From positions 1-64,000 of the forward strand of contig NZ_JARDJI010000002.1 in NCBI RefSeq assembly GCF_039907765.1: a DNA stretch of 64,000 nucleotides, written 5' to 3'. The translations under genes and the position numbers were made by a program. Below, one piece after another: positions 1 through 8,546 of the stretch; the first letter of the stretch is position 1, and every line of letters begins with the position of its first letter. The notes below the pieces were generated by a model, which ran no database searches, was not told the DNA's origin, and saw only the letters and a program-made list of their open reading frames with translations. The DNA comes from Aminobacter sp039907765 (GTDB lineage: Bacteria > Pseudomonadota > Alphaproteobacteria > Rhizobiales > Rhizobiaceae).

Positions 1-129
1 CAGGGCGGCACCGTCACCGCCCCGATCAAGAAGGGCGAGCTCATCACCTATGCCAACGCCGCCGTCGCACCGGGCTCCAAGATCGCCGAACTCAGGGCAC
101 GCCAGGACCGGCTGGTCTATGGCGAATAG
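1..129 (+). CDS. C-terminal end of a SAF-domain oxidoreductase (5' truncated)
   Basis: The first 42 codons of the window are open to a TAG at 127-129, so this is the 3' end of a gene that starts upstream. The residues (TAPIKKGELITYANAAV, then an ELRARQD tail) resemble the end of SAF domains found at the C-terminus of homoserine-dehydrogenase-like NAD(P)-dependent oxidoreductases in rhizobia. The SAF assignment is recognition of a short pattern, and the oxidoreductase part is inference because the catalytic region lies outside the window. Confidence 0.5.
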   Translation, partial: QGGTVTAPIKKGELITYANAAVAPGSKIAELRARQDRLVYGE

Positions 130-164
130 CCCGTACGCCGCGCGTCGAGGCGGACGGGCGGCTC

Positions 165-275
165 GGCTCTAAAGCATTTCCGCTATTCTTCGAATCGCGG
201 AAATGCTCTGTGCTTTTGATTTTGCGCAATTCCGGACGGAAAACCGCTGCGCAGGTTTCCTGGAGTTGCTCTAGG
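165..275. repeat. Dispersed palindromic intergenic repeat
   Basis: A perfect inverted repeat, AGCATTTCCGC at 173-183 and GCGGAAATGCT at 197-207 with a 13-nt loop, is followed by an imperfect palindrome around GCAATTCCGGACGG and CCTGGAGTTGC (about 222-272). The combination looks like a repeat I recognise from many rhizobial intergenic regions. It fills the gap between the SAF-domain gene and the convergent histidine kinase and could also act as a bidirectional terminator. Copy number cannot be judged from one window. Confidence 0.55.
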
Positions 276-2016
276 CCTGTCGGCAAGCTGCAAGGATGGC
301 CTCCCGCAAATCCTCTCCGCCGATCGGCTTGTGGAGGATGCGGGCGCCGCTCGCGTTCACTTCCTTCAGCCGTTCCGGCGAGGTGTCGCCGGTGATGATG
401 ATGGCCGGCACGGGGCGGCCGACATAGGCAGTGAGGGCCTGGATCGCCTCGAAACCGGTGGCGCCGTCCGCGAGGCGGTAGTCGGCGACGATCAGGTCGA
501 CGGGCGCATGTCCGGCTTTCGAAGCCTGCGCGTGGGCGCTTTGCGCCTCGGCGGCGGAGCGGCCGGCATAGACGCGGTGTCCCTCCAGGGTGAGCAGTTG
601 CACCATGGCGTCGAGCACGTCGGCTTCGTCCTCGACGACCATGATGCCGGCCGAGACGCCGACATGGGCGACTTGCTCGACCGGCCTGGGCGATGCCGCC
701 GTGCGGACAATGGGGACCGTGACCGCGAACAGGGAGCCGCTGCCGGGCCTGGAGACGAGCCTGAGCGGATGCTTCAGCAGGCCGGCCGTGCGCCGCACGA
801 TGGCCAGCCCCAGGCCCAGCCCTTGCGTCCTGTCCCGCGCCGGGTTCTGCAGCTGCACGAACTCCTCGAAGACCATCGCCTGTTGTTCCGCGGGAATGCC
901 GGGGCCCGTGTCCAGGACCTGTATCTCCACCATGTCGCCACGCCTGCGGCAGCCGAGCAGGACGCGGCCTTGCGTCGTGTAGCGAAACGCATTCGACAAC
1001 AGGTTGTTGAGGACGCGCCTTGGCATCATCGGGTCGCTCTCGACCCGCAGGCTGCTGTCGACGACGCGCCATTCCAGGCCGCGCTGCCTGGCCTCTTCGG
1101 CAAACTCGCCGTTAAGATCGCGGAACAGCTCGCGCAGGGCCACCGTCTCCAGGGTCACCGTGACGATGCCGGCGTCGAGCTTGGAGATGTCGAGCAGCCC
1201 GTTGAGCAGCCCGCTGAGGTTGCCGACGACGGATTTTGCCCGGCCCGCCAGGCTGCGGGCATCGGCCGAAGGCACGTCGCCGCGCTGCCCCAGCACGGCC
1301 AGCGTGGAGACCAGCAGGCTCAAGGCGTGGATCGGCTGGCGCAGGTCGTGGCTGGCGGCGGCGAGAAAGCGCGTCTTTGCACGGTCGGCCGATTGTGCCC
1401 GGTCGCGCTGCTCCTGCAGGTTCAGGACCAGGTCCTCGTTCTCCAGCCGCAGGCTGATGGTTTCGCGCAACATGCGATAGGTGATGCGGCAATAGTAGAA
1501 ATTGATGGCCACGAGTGACGCCAGCAGGAACAGGAAGGCGCCGGAGATGTCGCTTTCGGTGGTGATGGTGCGGACGGCGACCGGCAGGGCCGTGGCGAGG
1601 ATCGAGCCGACGAGGGCCGGCGGGAACGCCGAGAGCGACGGCACGGTGCCGCAGACGAGGCCGGTCAGCACGATGACGGTGAAGGAAAGCACGATGGGCG
1701 CCTCAGGAAGGAAGCCGGCCCAGCCGAGCCCGCCCCACAGCAGGCCCGAAACCCACGAAAAGCCCGCCGCCAGCCACGCCCATCGCAGCATCGATCCGGA
1801 ATCCCGCTTGCGGCCGAAAAAGCGGCGGGACGCCAGGACGCGGATCGCGGTCAGCAGATACAGCGCGCCGAGCCATGCCGCGAGCCAGGTTATGGAAACG
1901 GCGCTGCTGAGGACATACACGGCCGCGAGCGAGATGACGATGTTGGAGATGACGACGCCGTAGGAATTACGATACAGAAGCTCGACGAGAGCCTGGCGTA
2001 TCTTGTCTTCCTGCAT
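271..2016 (-). CDS. Hybrid sensor histidine kinase with C-terminal receiver domain
   Basis: This 581-residue kinase has about six hydrophobic N-terminal segments (residues 20-185) with no recognisable periplasmic sensor. A coiled linker leads to a HisKA domain with phosphoacceptor H223 in ASHDLRQPIH. The HATPase has its N box at N342 (NNLLSNAFRYT) and G boxes DTGPGIP and GLGLGLAIV. The C-terminal receiver (about 457-578) has acidic EDE, phosphoacceptor D512 and K563. It is divergent from a LuxR-type response regulator 95 bp away, which is its likely partner. The H box and family match membrane kinases of the RpfC/BarA-like hybrid class lacking an HPt domain. The signal is unknown. Confidence 0.9.
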   Translation of the reverse strand: MQEDKIRQALVELLYRNSYGVVISNIVISLAAVYVLSSAVSITWLAAWLGALYLLTAIRVLASRRFFGRKRDSGSMLRWAWLAAGFSWVSGLLWGGLGWAGFLPEAPIVLSFTVIVLTGLVCGTVPSLSAFPPALVGSILATALPVAVRTITTESDISGAFLFLLASLVAINFYYCRITYRMLRETISLRLENEDLVLNLQEQRDRAQSADRAKTRFLAAASHDLRQPIHALSLLVSTLAVLGQRGDVPSADARSLAGRAKSVVGNLSGLLNGLLDISKLDAGIVTVTLETVALRELFRDLNGEFAEEARQRGLEWRVVDSSLRVESDPMMPRRVLNNLLSNAFRYTTQGRVLLGCRRRGDMVEIQVLDTGPGIPAEQQAMVFEEFVQLQNPARDRTQGLGLGLAIVRRTAGLLKHPLRLVSRPGSGSLFAVTVPIVRTAASPRPVEQVAHVGVSAGIMVVEDEADVLDAMVQLLTLEGHRVYAGRSAAEAQSAHAQASKAGHAPVDLIVADYRLADGATGFEAIQALTAYVGRPVPAIIITGDTSPERLKEVNASGARILHKPIGGEDLREAILAACRQA

Positions 2017-2111
2017 GGTATTCCCCCAGTTGCCCTATATCTGCTAGCACGGTTGATCTATCGGCAACTTGTTTTCCATAAGTTGGCGACTGGACATTAT
2101 CTTGCCATTTC

Positions 2112-2780
2112 GTGGATAGCGACTGGATGAATCGCTTGCTCACCGCCATCATCGCCGACGACCACGCCATAGTCCGTGAAGGCCTCAAGCTGCTTATTTC
2201 GGTGATGGACAACGTCACGGTCGTTGCCGAGGCCGCGGATGGCGAGGCCCGGTTGAGGCAAGTGCGGGACACGCGCGCGGACCTTTTGATCCTCGACCTC
2301 GGCATGCCGGGCATTCCCGGAATCCAGTTCATCTCCGACATAAGGCAGCTTGCGCCTCGAACGAAGGTCCTGGTGCTGACCGCGAATGTCGAGCCGAGGA
2401 CGGTGCGCGCTGCGATGGAGGCGGGGGCGAGTGCATATCTCACCAAGGACGGCGACCCGGAGGAACTCGGCGCGGCCATCGAGGCCGTGAAGGAGGGCGG
2501 AACCTATCTGGCGCGAACCGTTCGCTTCGCGGTCAGCGAACCGTCCCGACAGGCCGTTCCCATGCAGGAGGCCCTCTCGCCGATCCCGCTGACGCGGCGC
2601 GAGCGGCAAATCCTGGCGCTGGTCGCGCACGGCATGACCGCACGCGAGGTCGCCGAACGGCTGGGCATCAGTCCGCTGACTGCCCGGAAGCATCGGGAAA
2701 ACCTGATGCGAAAACTCGATCTCCACAGCGCCGCTGAACTGACCGGCTACGCGGTACGCCTAGGGCTTCCGGCAGGCTGA
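2112..2780 (+). CDS. LuxR/NarL-family response regulator
   Basis: The protein has 222 residues from a GTG at 2112; an ATG at 2127 is an alternative start. The receiver domain (about 10-125) has D16/D17, phosphoacceptor D62 (LDLGMPG) and the conserved T/K pair (LTAN, YLTKDG). The LuxR-type helix-turn-helix lies at about 153-215 (LTRRERQILALVAHGMTAREVAERLGIS region). It is a DNA-binding output protein, most simply the partner of the divergent hybrid kinase. Targets cannot be read from the sequence; autoregulation from the shared 95-bp spacer is plausible. Confidence 0.9.
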   Translation: MDSDWMNRLLTAIIADDHAIVREGLKLLISVMDNVTVVAEAADGEARLRQVRDTRADLLILDLGMPGIPGIQFISDIRQLAPRTKVLVLTANVEPRTVRAAMEAGASAYLTKDGDPEELGAAIEAVKEGGTYLARTVRFAVSEPSRQAVPMQEALSPIPLTRRERQILALVAHGMTAREVAERLGISPLTARKHRENLMRKLDLHSAAELTGYAVRLGLPAG

Positions 2781-2895
2781 CCCGATCGCCGCGCCGAATA
2801 CATTGCCTTAACCATCCAAAGCGTGGGCGAAAGCGCGCGCGACCTGCCCCACGCCTATTCCTCCCAGCGGCTTGGTCGTACGGGGAGGAGCCGTC

Positions 2896-3510
2896 ATGCT
2901 GTCGCTGGTCCTGTTGGTTCCGTTTGCCGTCGCAACGCTTGCTTTCGCTGTCATGCCGGGGCCGGCGATACTCTACATGACCGCTCAAACCCTGACCTAT
3001 GGCCGGCGGGCGGGATTGAGGGCGGCCCTCGGCATCCACATCGGCTGCTATGCGCATATCATTGCGGCCGCCATCGGCCTGGCGTCGCTGATCGTACAGG
3101 CACCGACGGTCTACGCGGCAATCAAGCTGGCCGGCGCGGGCTATCTGGTCTGGCTCGGGCTCACCATGTTGCTGGGCTGGAACAAGGCATCCGAGAAGGG
3201 CAGCCCGGCCTCGAACACCCTGCGCGACAGCATCGTGGTGGAAGTTCTCAATCCAAAGACGGCGCTGTTCTTCCTGACCTTCCTGCCGCAATTCGTCGAC
3301 CCGTCGGCGTCGATGCCGCTCTGGCTTCAGTTCATGATCCTCGGCATGATCGTCAATCTCGTCTTCTCGGCGGCCGACGTGGCCGCCGTGGGCATCGCCT
3401 CCGTCGCCCATGGCCGGTTGAGGGCCGGCAGGGCGGAATGGGTGATCCCCAAGGCCTGCGGCTCCATCCTGATCGGACTTGGCGTGGCTCTGGTCGGCTA
3501 TTACCAGTGA
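2896..3510 (+). CDS. LysE/RhtB-family amino-acid exporter
   Basis: This is a 204-residue inner-membrane protein with about six hydrophobic segments. It carries the LysE/RhtB hallmarks AVMPGPAILYMTAQTLTYGRRAGLRAALGIHIG near the N-terminus and NPKTALFFLTFLPQF in the middle. The start is placed at ATG 2896 because GGGGAGGAG sits at 2882-2890; an upstream TTG (2872) in the same frame has no ribosome site. Members export lysine, homoserine, threonine or related compounds, but the substrate here is not deducible. It stands alone, followed by the convergent EamA gene. Confidence 0.9.
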   Translation: MLSLVLLVPFAVATLAFAVMPGPAILYMTAQTLTYGRRAGLRAALGIHIGCYAHIIAAAIGLASLIVQAPTVYAAIKLAGAGYLVWLGLTMLLGWNKASEKGSPASNTLRDSIVVEVLNPKTALFFLTFLPQFVDPSASMPLWLQFMILGMIVNLVFSAADVAAVGIASVAHGRLRAGRAEWVIPKACGSILIGLGVALVGYYQ

Positions 3511-3562
3511 CATGCCGGCACGGCATCAGGCCAAAATGCTGTCATCGTCGGCTGCGTCGGCT

Positions 3563-4462
3563 TCAGGAAACCAAACCTGGTTCTCCGTCAGGAGGCGAGG
3601 CGACCGCTTGCCGCCTTCGGGCTTCGACCAGGATGTGGACGGCGACGGCGATGAACACGATCAGCCCTCCGGCGAGAGTGCTTAAGCCAGGCGTCTCTCC
3701 AAAGGCGAGCCAGACCCAGAGCGGAGCCAGCGGCGCATCGAGCGAGCCGATCAGGGCTGTTTCGATCGCCGGCAGCAGCCGCGCGCCAAGCGTGAACATG
3801 GCAAGGCCGACCGCCGAGTTCACCAGGCCGAACATGGCCAGGATGGTCAGGTCGTACGCGGAGACGGCGAGCGGCTCGCCAAATGGCCAGCAGACCAATC
3901 CGCTCAGCAGCGCGGAGAGGCAGGCGGCCGGCATGGTGGGAATGTCGTGGAACCGCCGCGCAATGACCATCATCGCAGCCATGCAGAAGGTCATTCCAAG
4001 AGCCAGCAGATCTCCGAACAGGCCGCCCTCGGCGCCCAGGCCGACCATCAGGGCAACGCCTGCGAGCGCGGCAAGGCTGGCGATTATGGCATTTCTCGAC
4101 GGCCTTTCCCGCATCACCAGCCAGCCGAGCGCTGCCGCGATGAACGGCACCGTCGCATAGATCACCGCGACATGGGCAACCGTCGTGTGCCTGAGCGAGG
4201 TGATGAACAGGACCATGCCGACCGCCGAGACGATGGCGTACAGCCAGCCGGGCCAGGCCATGGTGCGCACGACGCGCCATGCGTTCCTCCGCTCCATGGC
4301 AAGGATCACCACGGCGATGCCGATGGCACCGAAGATGCCGCGCCAGGCGAGCATCGTCCAGCTATCCAGCGGAACGAGGCGGGTGAAGAATCCCGCCGTG
4401 CTCCAGGCAATCGCCGACGCGGTGACGAGGGCGAGGCCGAGCCTGTATTCCGTGACATTCAT
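3563..4462 (-). CDS. EamA/DMT-family transporter
   Basis: The protein has 299 residues and about ten hydrophobic segments arranged as two EamA repeats (about 8-140 and 155-285). Diagnostic stretches are WSTAGFFTRLVPLDSWTMLAWRG at the start of repeat one and the ETALIGSLDAPLAPLWVWLAFGE signature in repeat two. It is a drug/metabolite exporter of the inner membrane with unknown substrate. Its ATG overlaps the TGA of the preceding small gene by 4 nt, so the two are translationally coupled and probably share the promoter controlled by the divergent WYL regulator. Confidence 0.9.
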   Translation of the reverse strand: MNVTEYRLGLALVTASAIAWSTAGFFTRLVPLDSWTMLAWRGIFGAIGIAVVILAMERRNAWRVVRTMAWPGWLYAIVSAVGMVLFITSLRHTTVAHVAVIYATVPFIAAALGWLVMRERPSRNAIIASLAALAGVALMVGLGAEGGLFGDLLALGMTFCMAAMMVIARRFHDIPTMPAACLSALLSGLVCWPFGEPLAVSAYDLTILAMFGLVNSAVGLAMFTLGARLLPAIETALIGSLDAPLAPLWVWLAFGETPGLSTLAGGLIVFIAVAVHILVEARRRQAVASPPDGEPGLVS

Positions 4463-4926
4463 GGCTGGCCTCGATCCGTACCGGGCGAGGCGGGCTTGTT
4501 CTTCCAGTCACCGGTCGTATTCCACCAGCGATTGGGGTTGGTGCTGTCGTCGAGACCCTTGGACCGCGCGGTGACTATGGTCTGGAGCCTGATCACCGGC
4601 TCCTGATAGCTGTGTACTACAAAAATCGTCTCGATGACCCTTTCGACGAGCTGCTGCTCGTCGGGAAGCTCGAACGACACCTCCAGCGTGCCCGGCCGCT
4701 TGCGAATGTCCGTCTCCGGCCCCGCTGCTGCGCCGTCGAGCGGCCGGTAGCGTTCGATGCCTGGCCCGGACTGCCACGCATTGCTGTCGTAGTTTCCCAT
4801 GGTCAGCGGCGCAACCTTCACCACTTCGGCCATGATGCGGTCCACATCCTCGGAGGGCGCCTGGAAGGTGAGCAGGCACATCCGCTCCATCCGTACCGAC
4901 TTCGTTTCAAATATCCGATCGACCAT
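4459..4926 (-). CDS. Small protein resembling the NIF3/YqfO C-terminal (CutA-like) domain
   Basis: The protein has 155 residues. The stretch MGNYDSNAWQSGPGIERYRPLDG resembles the insert (GNYD-x-W-x-G-x-F-R-P) found in the central domain of NIF3/YqfO proteins and in stand-alone relatives with a PII/CutA-like ferredoxin fold. No catalytic motif of the NIF3 metal site is present. The last 45 residues look disordered. It is first in a two-gene unit with the EamA transporter and is transcribed away from a WYL regulator across a 23-bp palindrome. Function is unknown; a ligand-sensing role is inference only. Confidence 0.7.
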   Translation of the reverse strand: MVDRIFETKSVRMERMCLLTFQAPSEDVDRIMAEVVKVAPLTMGNYDSNAWQSGPGIERYRPLDGAAAGPETDIRKRPGTLEVSFELPDEQQLVERVIETIFVVHSYQEPVIRLQTIVTARSKGLDDSTNPNRWWNTTGDWKNKPASPGTDRGQP

Positions 4927-4966
4927 TGCCGCCTCGCAGGTGAATGATCGTCAGCCTAGCTGCCCC

Positions 4967-4989
4967 ATGCTGACACCTAGTGTCAGCAT
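4967..4989. promoter_or_regulatory. Perfect palindromic operator candidate for the WYL regulator
   Basis: Arms ATGCTGACAC (4967-4976) and GTGTCAGCAT (4980-4989) are exact inverted repeats separated by CTA. The site lies in the 102-bp spacer between the NIF3-tail-like gene and the WYL regulator, where an operator shared by a divergent regulator and its target would be expected. That the WYL protein binds it is inference. Confidence 0.7.
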
Positions 4990-5028
4990 GCTCATGCTAA
5001 TAGTCAATCATGTGCAGGACGAACCGTG

Positions 5029-5721
5029 ATGGGACGATCGAGCCGGCTGTTCGAGATCATCCAGATGCTGAGGCGGGCGGCGGGGCCGGTCTCGGCGGGC
5101 GCCATCGCTGATGTTCTGGAGGTCAGCCAGAGGACCATCTATCGCGACATCGTGGCGCTGCAGGCAATGCGGGTTCCCATCGAAGGCGAGGCCGGCGTCG
5201 GCTACGTCATGCAGCCGGGCTTCGACCTGCCGCCCATGATGTTCACGGCCGACGAGGTGGAGGCCATCGTCGTCGGCCTGTCGCTCATCGGGCGTACCGG
5301 CGATGCCGAGCTTCTGGCGGCGGCGGCCCGCGTCGGCAGCAAGATCGCCGACATCCTTCCCGACGCCGTGGGCAGACGCATCGAACGATCGCCTCTTCAC
5401 GTATCGCACTGGAACGCCGTTCCTCCCGCTTCGGTGGAGTACCGGGTCATACGCGAGGCGATCAGGGACGAGCGCAAGCTTCACCTGCGCTATCGGGACG
5501 CGGAAGCCCGCTCCAGCGAGCGCACCGTCCTCCCGATCGCGCTGGTCTACTACGTGGACAACGTCCTGCTCGCAGCATGGTGCGAGCTGCGTCAGGATTT
5601 TCGGCATTTCCGCGTCGACAGGATGACCGCCTGCGTCGCCACCGAAAGCCTGTTCAAAGGCCAAGGCGAACGCCTCAGGGCCGAATGGCAGGCGCGGCAT
5701 GAACTGTTTTCGGCCTCTTGA
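5029..5721 (+). CDS. YafY-type HTH/WYL-domain transcriptional regulator
   Basis: This 230-residue protein (ATG 5029, directly after an in-frame GTG at 5026) begins with an HTH_11-type winged helix (about 3-60: SSRLFEIIQMLRRA...VSQRTIYRDIVALQAM). It continues into a WYL ligand-sensing domain (about 136-205). The canonical WYL triad reads V-Y-Y here (LVYYVDNVLLAAW), as in many YafY-like members. Length fits the single-WYL YafY class. It is transcribed divergently from the NIF3-tail-like/EamA pair across a perfect palindrome, so it probably controls that pair and itself. Confidence 0.88.
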   Translation: MGRSSRLFEIIQMLRRAAGPVSAGAIADVLEVSQRTIYRDIVALQAMRVPIEGEAGVGYVMQPGFDLPPMMFTADEVEAIVVGLSLIGRTGDAELLAAAARVGSKIADILPDAVGRRIERSPLHVSHWNAVPPASVEYRVIREAIRDERKLHLRYRDAEARSSERTVLPIALVYYVDNVLLAAWCELRQDFRHFRVDRMTACVATESLFKGQGERLRAEWQARHELFSAS

Positions 5722-5814
5722 TCGTCATGCGCATGCCGGCGGGAATGACTTGCAGACGGGGAGGGTCAAACCCATGGTCCGGCAGCGGGACTGCGGCGTC
5801 CCAGTGGCCGGAGC

Positions 5815-6582
5815 CTATCGGAATGCGCAGGAGACCGTGCCGAGGCCGGCGAATGCGACGGCCAGCTCCTGGTCGGGCAAGACCTGCAGGATCGGGGTGA
5901 ACGAACCGAGCGTCACGATGTCGCCGGCACTCAGCGCGGCATGCTGCATGCGCAATTGCCGCGCGAGCCAGGCGAGGGCCAACAGCGGGTGTTCGTCGGC
6001 TCCCGTCAGGTCGGCCTTCGCCACGGTGTTTCCGTCGATCGTCGCCCGCACCGAGAGCCTGGCCGTCGCCAGCGGATCGAGATGTCTGGTCGAGGCGCCG
6101 CAGATGGTGGCCACGTGCAGACCGAAATCCGCAATGGCCGCCAGGTGCGCGTCGCCAATCGGCCTGGTGCGGCGGCCGAGGAGGCCGATCGCCGGCTGGC
6201 AGGCGACCACCGCATCCGCGCAGGATTCGATGCCGATCGTTTCACCGGGGTCGGGGAAGGTGCGGCCGAGCGTCAGCGCCAGCTCGCACTGCGCGCCGAT
6301 CATTCCGGCCGGCAGGGTGTAGGCTGCCAGCTTGTCGTGGAAGGCCTTGCGCGGAATGGGGGCGTAAATCGGCTCGCGCAACCCCAGCGTCCGGCGCGTC
6401 GCATGGCTGGTGCCGACGAGTGCATAGCCCTTGAAGTCGCTGTCATAGGCGTCGAGGGCCGTCTGCTGAACAGCCAGAGCCTCCGCCTCGTCCGCAATGG
6501 CGGACAGCGCCAGCCCGCCAACCACGCCGGCATTGCGATTTTGCGCCAGTTGCTCCCCGAGCCTGTCCAGCATGTCGTCCAT
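5815..6582 (-). CDS. 2-keto-4-pentenoate hydratase family protein
   Basis: This 255-residue protein matches the MhpD-type hydratase/decarboxylase branch of the fumarylacetoacetate hydrolase fold in length and pattern (GYALVGTSHATRRTLGL, GAQCELALTLGR, LGSFTPILQV near the end). The family hydrates 2-hydroxypenta-2,4-dienoates in meta-cleavage pathways and usually needs a divalent metal. No dioxygenase or aldolase partner adjoins it, so its pathway is unclear and a more general 2-keto-acid substrate is possible. It is convergent with the WYL regulator. Confidence 0.8.
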   Translation of the reverse strand: MDDMLDRLGEQLAQNRNAGVVGGLALSAIADEAEALAVQQTALDAYDSDFKGYALVGTSHATRRTLGLREPIYAPIPRKAFHDKLAAYTLPAGMIGAQCELALTLGRTFPDPGETIGIESCADAVVACQPAIGLLGRRTRPIGDAHLAAIADFGLHVATICGASTRHLDPLATARLSVRATIDGNTVAKADLTGADEHPLLALAWLARQLRMQHAALSAGDIVTLGSFTPILQVLPDQELAVAFAGLGTVSCAFR

Positions 6583-6692
6583 GCGGCGAGGCTACATCGG
6601 CAACGCATAAAAATTCGAGATGGGAGGCGCGGCGAAAACATTAAAATCCGCTGAGGATAATGCCTTCGCGACGCCGTCCCGTCTCGCGCATC

Positions 6693-7490
6693 TCAGCGCT
6701 GGAAGATCACCGGGAACCAGTCTTCGCGCAGCTTCTCGCCCGGCTGCATGCCGTGGCCCGGGAAGGGCGGCGAGGTGCGCCCGGGACGCTCGACGTAATG
6801 CGCGTCGTCGCCCATCAGTCGCAGCGAGAAGGCGCGGCGCCGCGACTTGCTCTCGTTGCCGCGGGCGCCGTGCAGCGTCTTGTAGTCGAAGGCCACGGCA
6901 TCGCCAGGCTCCATCTCCCATTCCACGATCTTCATCCCCTCGGCATCCGGATCGGGCACCGGCATGTAGGTATCGGCGTCGGGGTAGAAATTCTGCTCCG
7001 ACAGCCAGCGCGTCGGCAGCACCGGCTTCTCCCACAGATGCGAGCCGGCGACGCAGCGCAGCGAGGCTTCCCGTACCGGGTCGAGCGGCGACCAGAAGCT
7101 GACCGTCTGCCGGCCCTCGACGAAATAGTAGGGCGAGTCCTGGTGCCAGGGGGTGGGTTTCGACGTTCCCGGCTCCTTGACCAGCACATGGTCGTGGAAC
7201 AGTTGCACGGTGTCCGACTGCATCAGGTCGGCGGCGACCTCGGCGGCGGGCGACGTGCGGATCACCGCCTCGAATTCCGGGATGCGCTGCCAATTGCAGT
7301 AGTCGTCGAAGAAGCGGCCGCCTTCGCCCGCCTTCAGGTTCTCGGCGGCGTATTCGCCGGGCTCGGCCATGTTGGTCTCGACGCCCTTCCGCAGCGCCTC
7401 CACGTGGTCGCGGAAGAGGCCCTTGATGAGCACGACACCGTCGCGCCGGTAGCTGTCGATATGATCCTGGGTGATGAGCGGGTGGGGCAT
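6693..7490 (-). CDS. Phytanoyl-CoA dioxygenase (PhyH) family Fe(II)/2-oxoglutarate enzyme
   Basis: This 265-residue protein has the facial-triad pattern of the PhyH family: H116 and D118 in TPWHQDSPYY and a distal H207 in DYKTLHGARGN. An arginine cluster (SKSRRRAFSLRL) supplies the usual 2-oxoglutarate anchor. Such enzymes hydroxylate small metabolites or lipids in the cytoplasm; the substrate is not predictable. It is divergent from a LysR regulator over an AT-rich 84-bp spacer and starts at an ATG preceded by GGAGAC. Confidence 0.87.
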   Translation of the reverse strand: MPHPLITQDHIDSYRRDGVVLIKGLFRDHVEALRKGVETNMAEPGEYAAENLKAGEGGRFFDDYCNWQRIPEFEAVIRTSPAAEVAADLMQSDTVQLFHDHVLVKEPGTSKPTPWHQDSPYYFVEGRQTVSFWSPLDPVREASLRCVAGSHLWEKPVLPTRWLSEQNFYPDADTYMPVPDPDAEGMKIVEWEMEPGDAVAFDYKTLHGARGNESKSRRRAFSLRLMGDDAHYVERPGRTSPPFPGHGMQPGEKLREDWFPVIFQR

Positions 7491-7574
7491 GGCTGTCTCC
7501 TCAATGCGCCCCGATCATATGCGGCCGATGGATTTTAACTTCCAATAATATATGAATAAGATAGATATAATCAG
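7491..7574. promoter_or_regulatory. AT-rich divergent promoter region, PhyH gene / LysR gene
   Basis: This 84-bp spacer is strikingly AT-rich compared with its surroundings (a run of TAATATATGAATAAGATAG type around 7547-7568). It must hold both divergent promoters and, by the usual LysR arrangement, the regulator's binding site. I could not settle on one T-N11-A site. Confidence 0.45.
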
Positions 7575-8489
7575 GTGTTATATATCTCGCTCAGGCAGCT
7601 CGAATATGTGGTGGCGGTGGCCCATGCCGGCAGCCTGACCGTTGCCGCGCAGCAGGTGAACGTCTCGCAGCCGGCGCTGTCGGTGGCCGTGACCCAGGTC
7701 GAGGCGCATCTGGGGCGCAAACTCTTCCTGCGCCGTAAGGGCGTGCCGGTGATGCTCACCGGCTTCGGGCGGCTTTTCCTGGCGGATGCCGAGGCGCTGC
7801 TGGCCGATGCGGCGCGGCTGGAGGACCCCGGGGCGTTGGGGCGGCGACGGCTGGCGCGCGTCACGCTCGGCATCTTCGAGGACCTGGCGCCGACCTGTCT
7901 CGCGCCGCTGCTGCGGCGGTTGCGCGAAGGCTTCCCCGATGTCGAGATCAGGACGCGGGTGGCGAGTTTCGAGACCCTCGCCGAAGCCGTGCCGGCGGGC
8001 CAGATCGACCTGGCGCTGACCTACGATCTCGGGCTCGACGCCAGTTTCCGGCGCGATCTCTATTCCCTGGTGACGCCGCAGGCGTGGTTTGCGCCGGATG
8101 ATCCGCTGGCGGGGCGCGTCGAGGTCAGCCTCGCCGAGCTCGCCGGCCGGCCGCTGATCCTTTCGGATCAGGGCCTGTCGATCCGCCACATGCTGGGGCT
8201 GTTCCGGTCGCAGGGGCTGACGCCGCTGGTGGCGCACCGGGCAGCCTCCGTCGAGGTGATGCGCAGCCTGGCGGCGAATGGCGAGGGCGTGGGCATCAGC
8301 TACACCAACCCGGCAGGTGCGGTGAGCTATGACGGCAGGCCGCTCGCGCGGGTGCCGGTCGCCGACGCCGAGGCCAGGGAGCCCATCGTCCTGGTCCATT
8401 GCGGCGACCAGCCGGCACCGTTGCCCGAGATCCGCGCCGCCATCCTGGCCACTGCCGCGCAAGAGCCCGCCAGCCATTCAGTCGGATGA
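7575..8489 (+). CDS. LysR-family transcriptional regulator
   Basis: The protein has 304 residues from a GTG at 7575. The N-terminal winged helix (about 1-62) reads LRQLEYVVAVAHAGSLTVAAQQVNVSQPALSVAVTQVE in pattern, typical of LysR. It is followed by a LysR substrate-binding domain (about 90-295) that detects a small effector. The divergent PhyH-type dioxygenase is the obvious target. The start is set by the HTH beginning almost at residue 4; no upstream in-frame start is possible without entering the AT-rich promoter. Confidence 0.9.
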   Translation: MLYISLRQLEYVVAVAHAGSLTVAAQQVNVSQPALSVAVTQVEAHLGRKLFLRRKGVPVMLTGFGRLFLADAEALLADAARLEDPGALGRRRLARVTLGIFEDLAPTCLAPLLRRLREGFPDVEIRTRVASFETLAEAVPAGQIDLALTYDLGLDASFRRDLYSLVTPQAWFAPDDPLAGRVEVSLAELAGRPLILSDQGLSIRHMLGLFRSQGLTPLVAHRAASVEVMRSLAANGEGVGISYTNPAGAVSYDGRPLARVPVADAEAREPIVLVHCGDQPAPLPEIRAAILATAAQEPASHSVG

Positions 8490-8546
8490 CAGGTCGAGAT
8501 CGGCTCGGCGAAGCGCAGACGGCCGGCGCTCCACCGCGGGCGCGGC

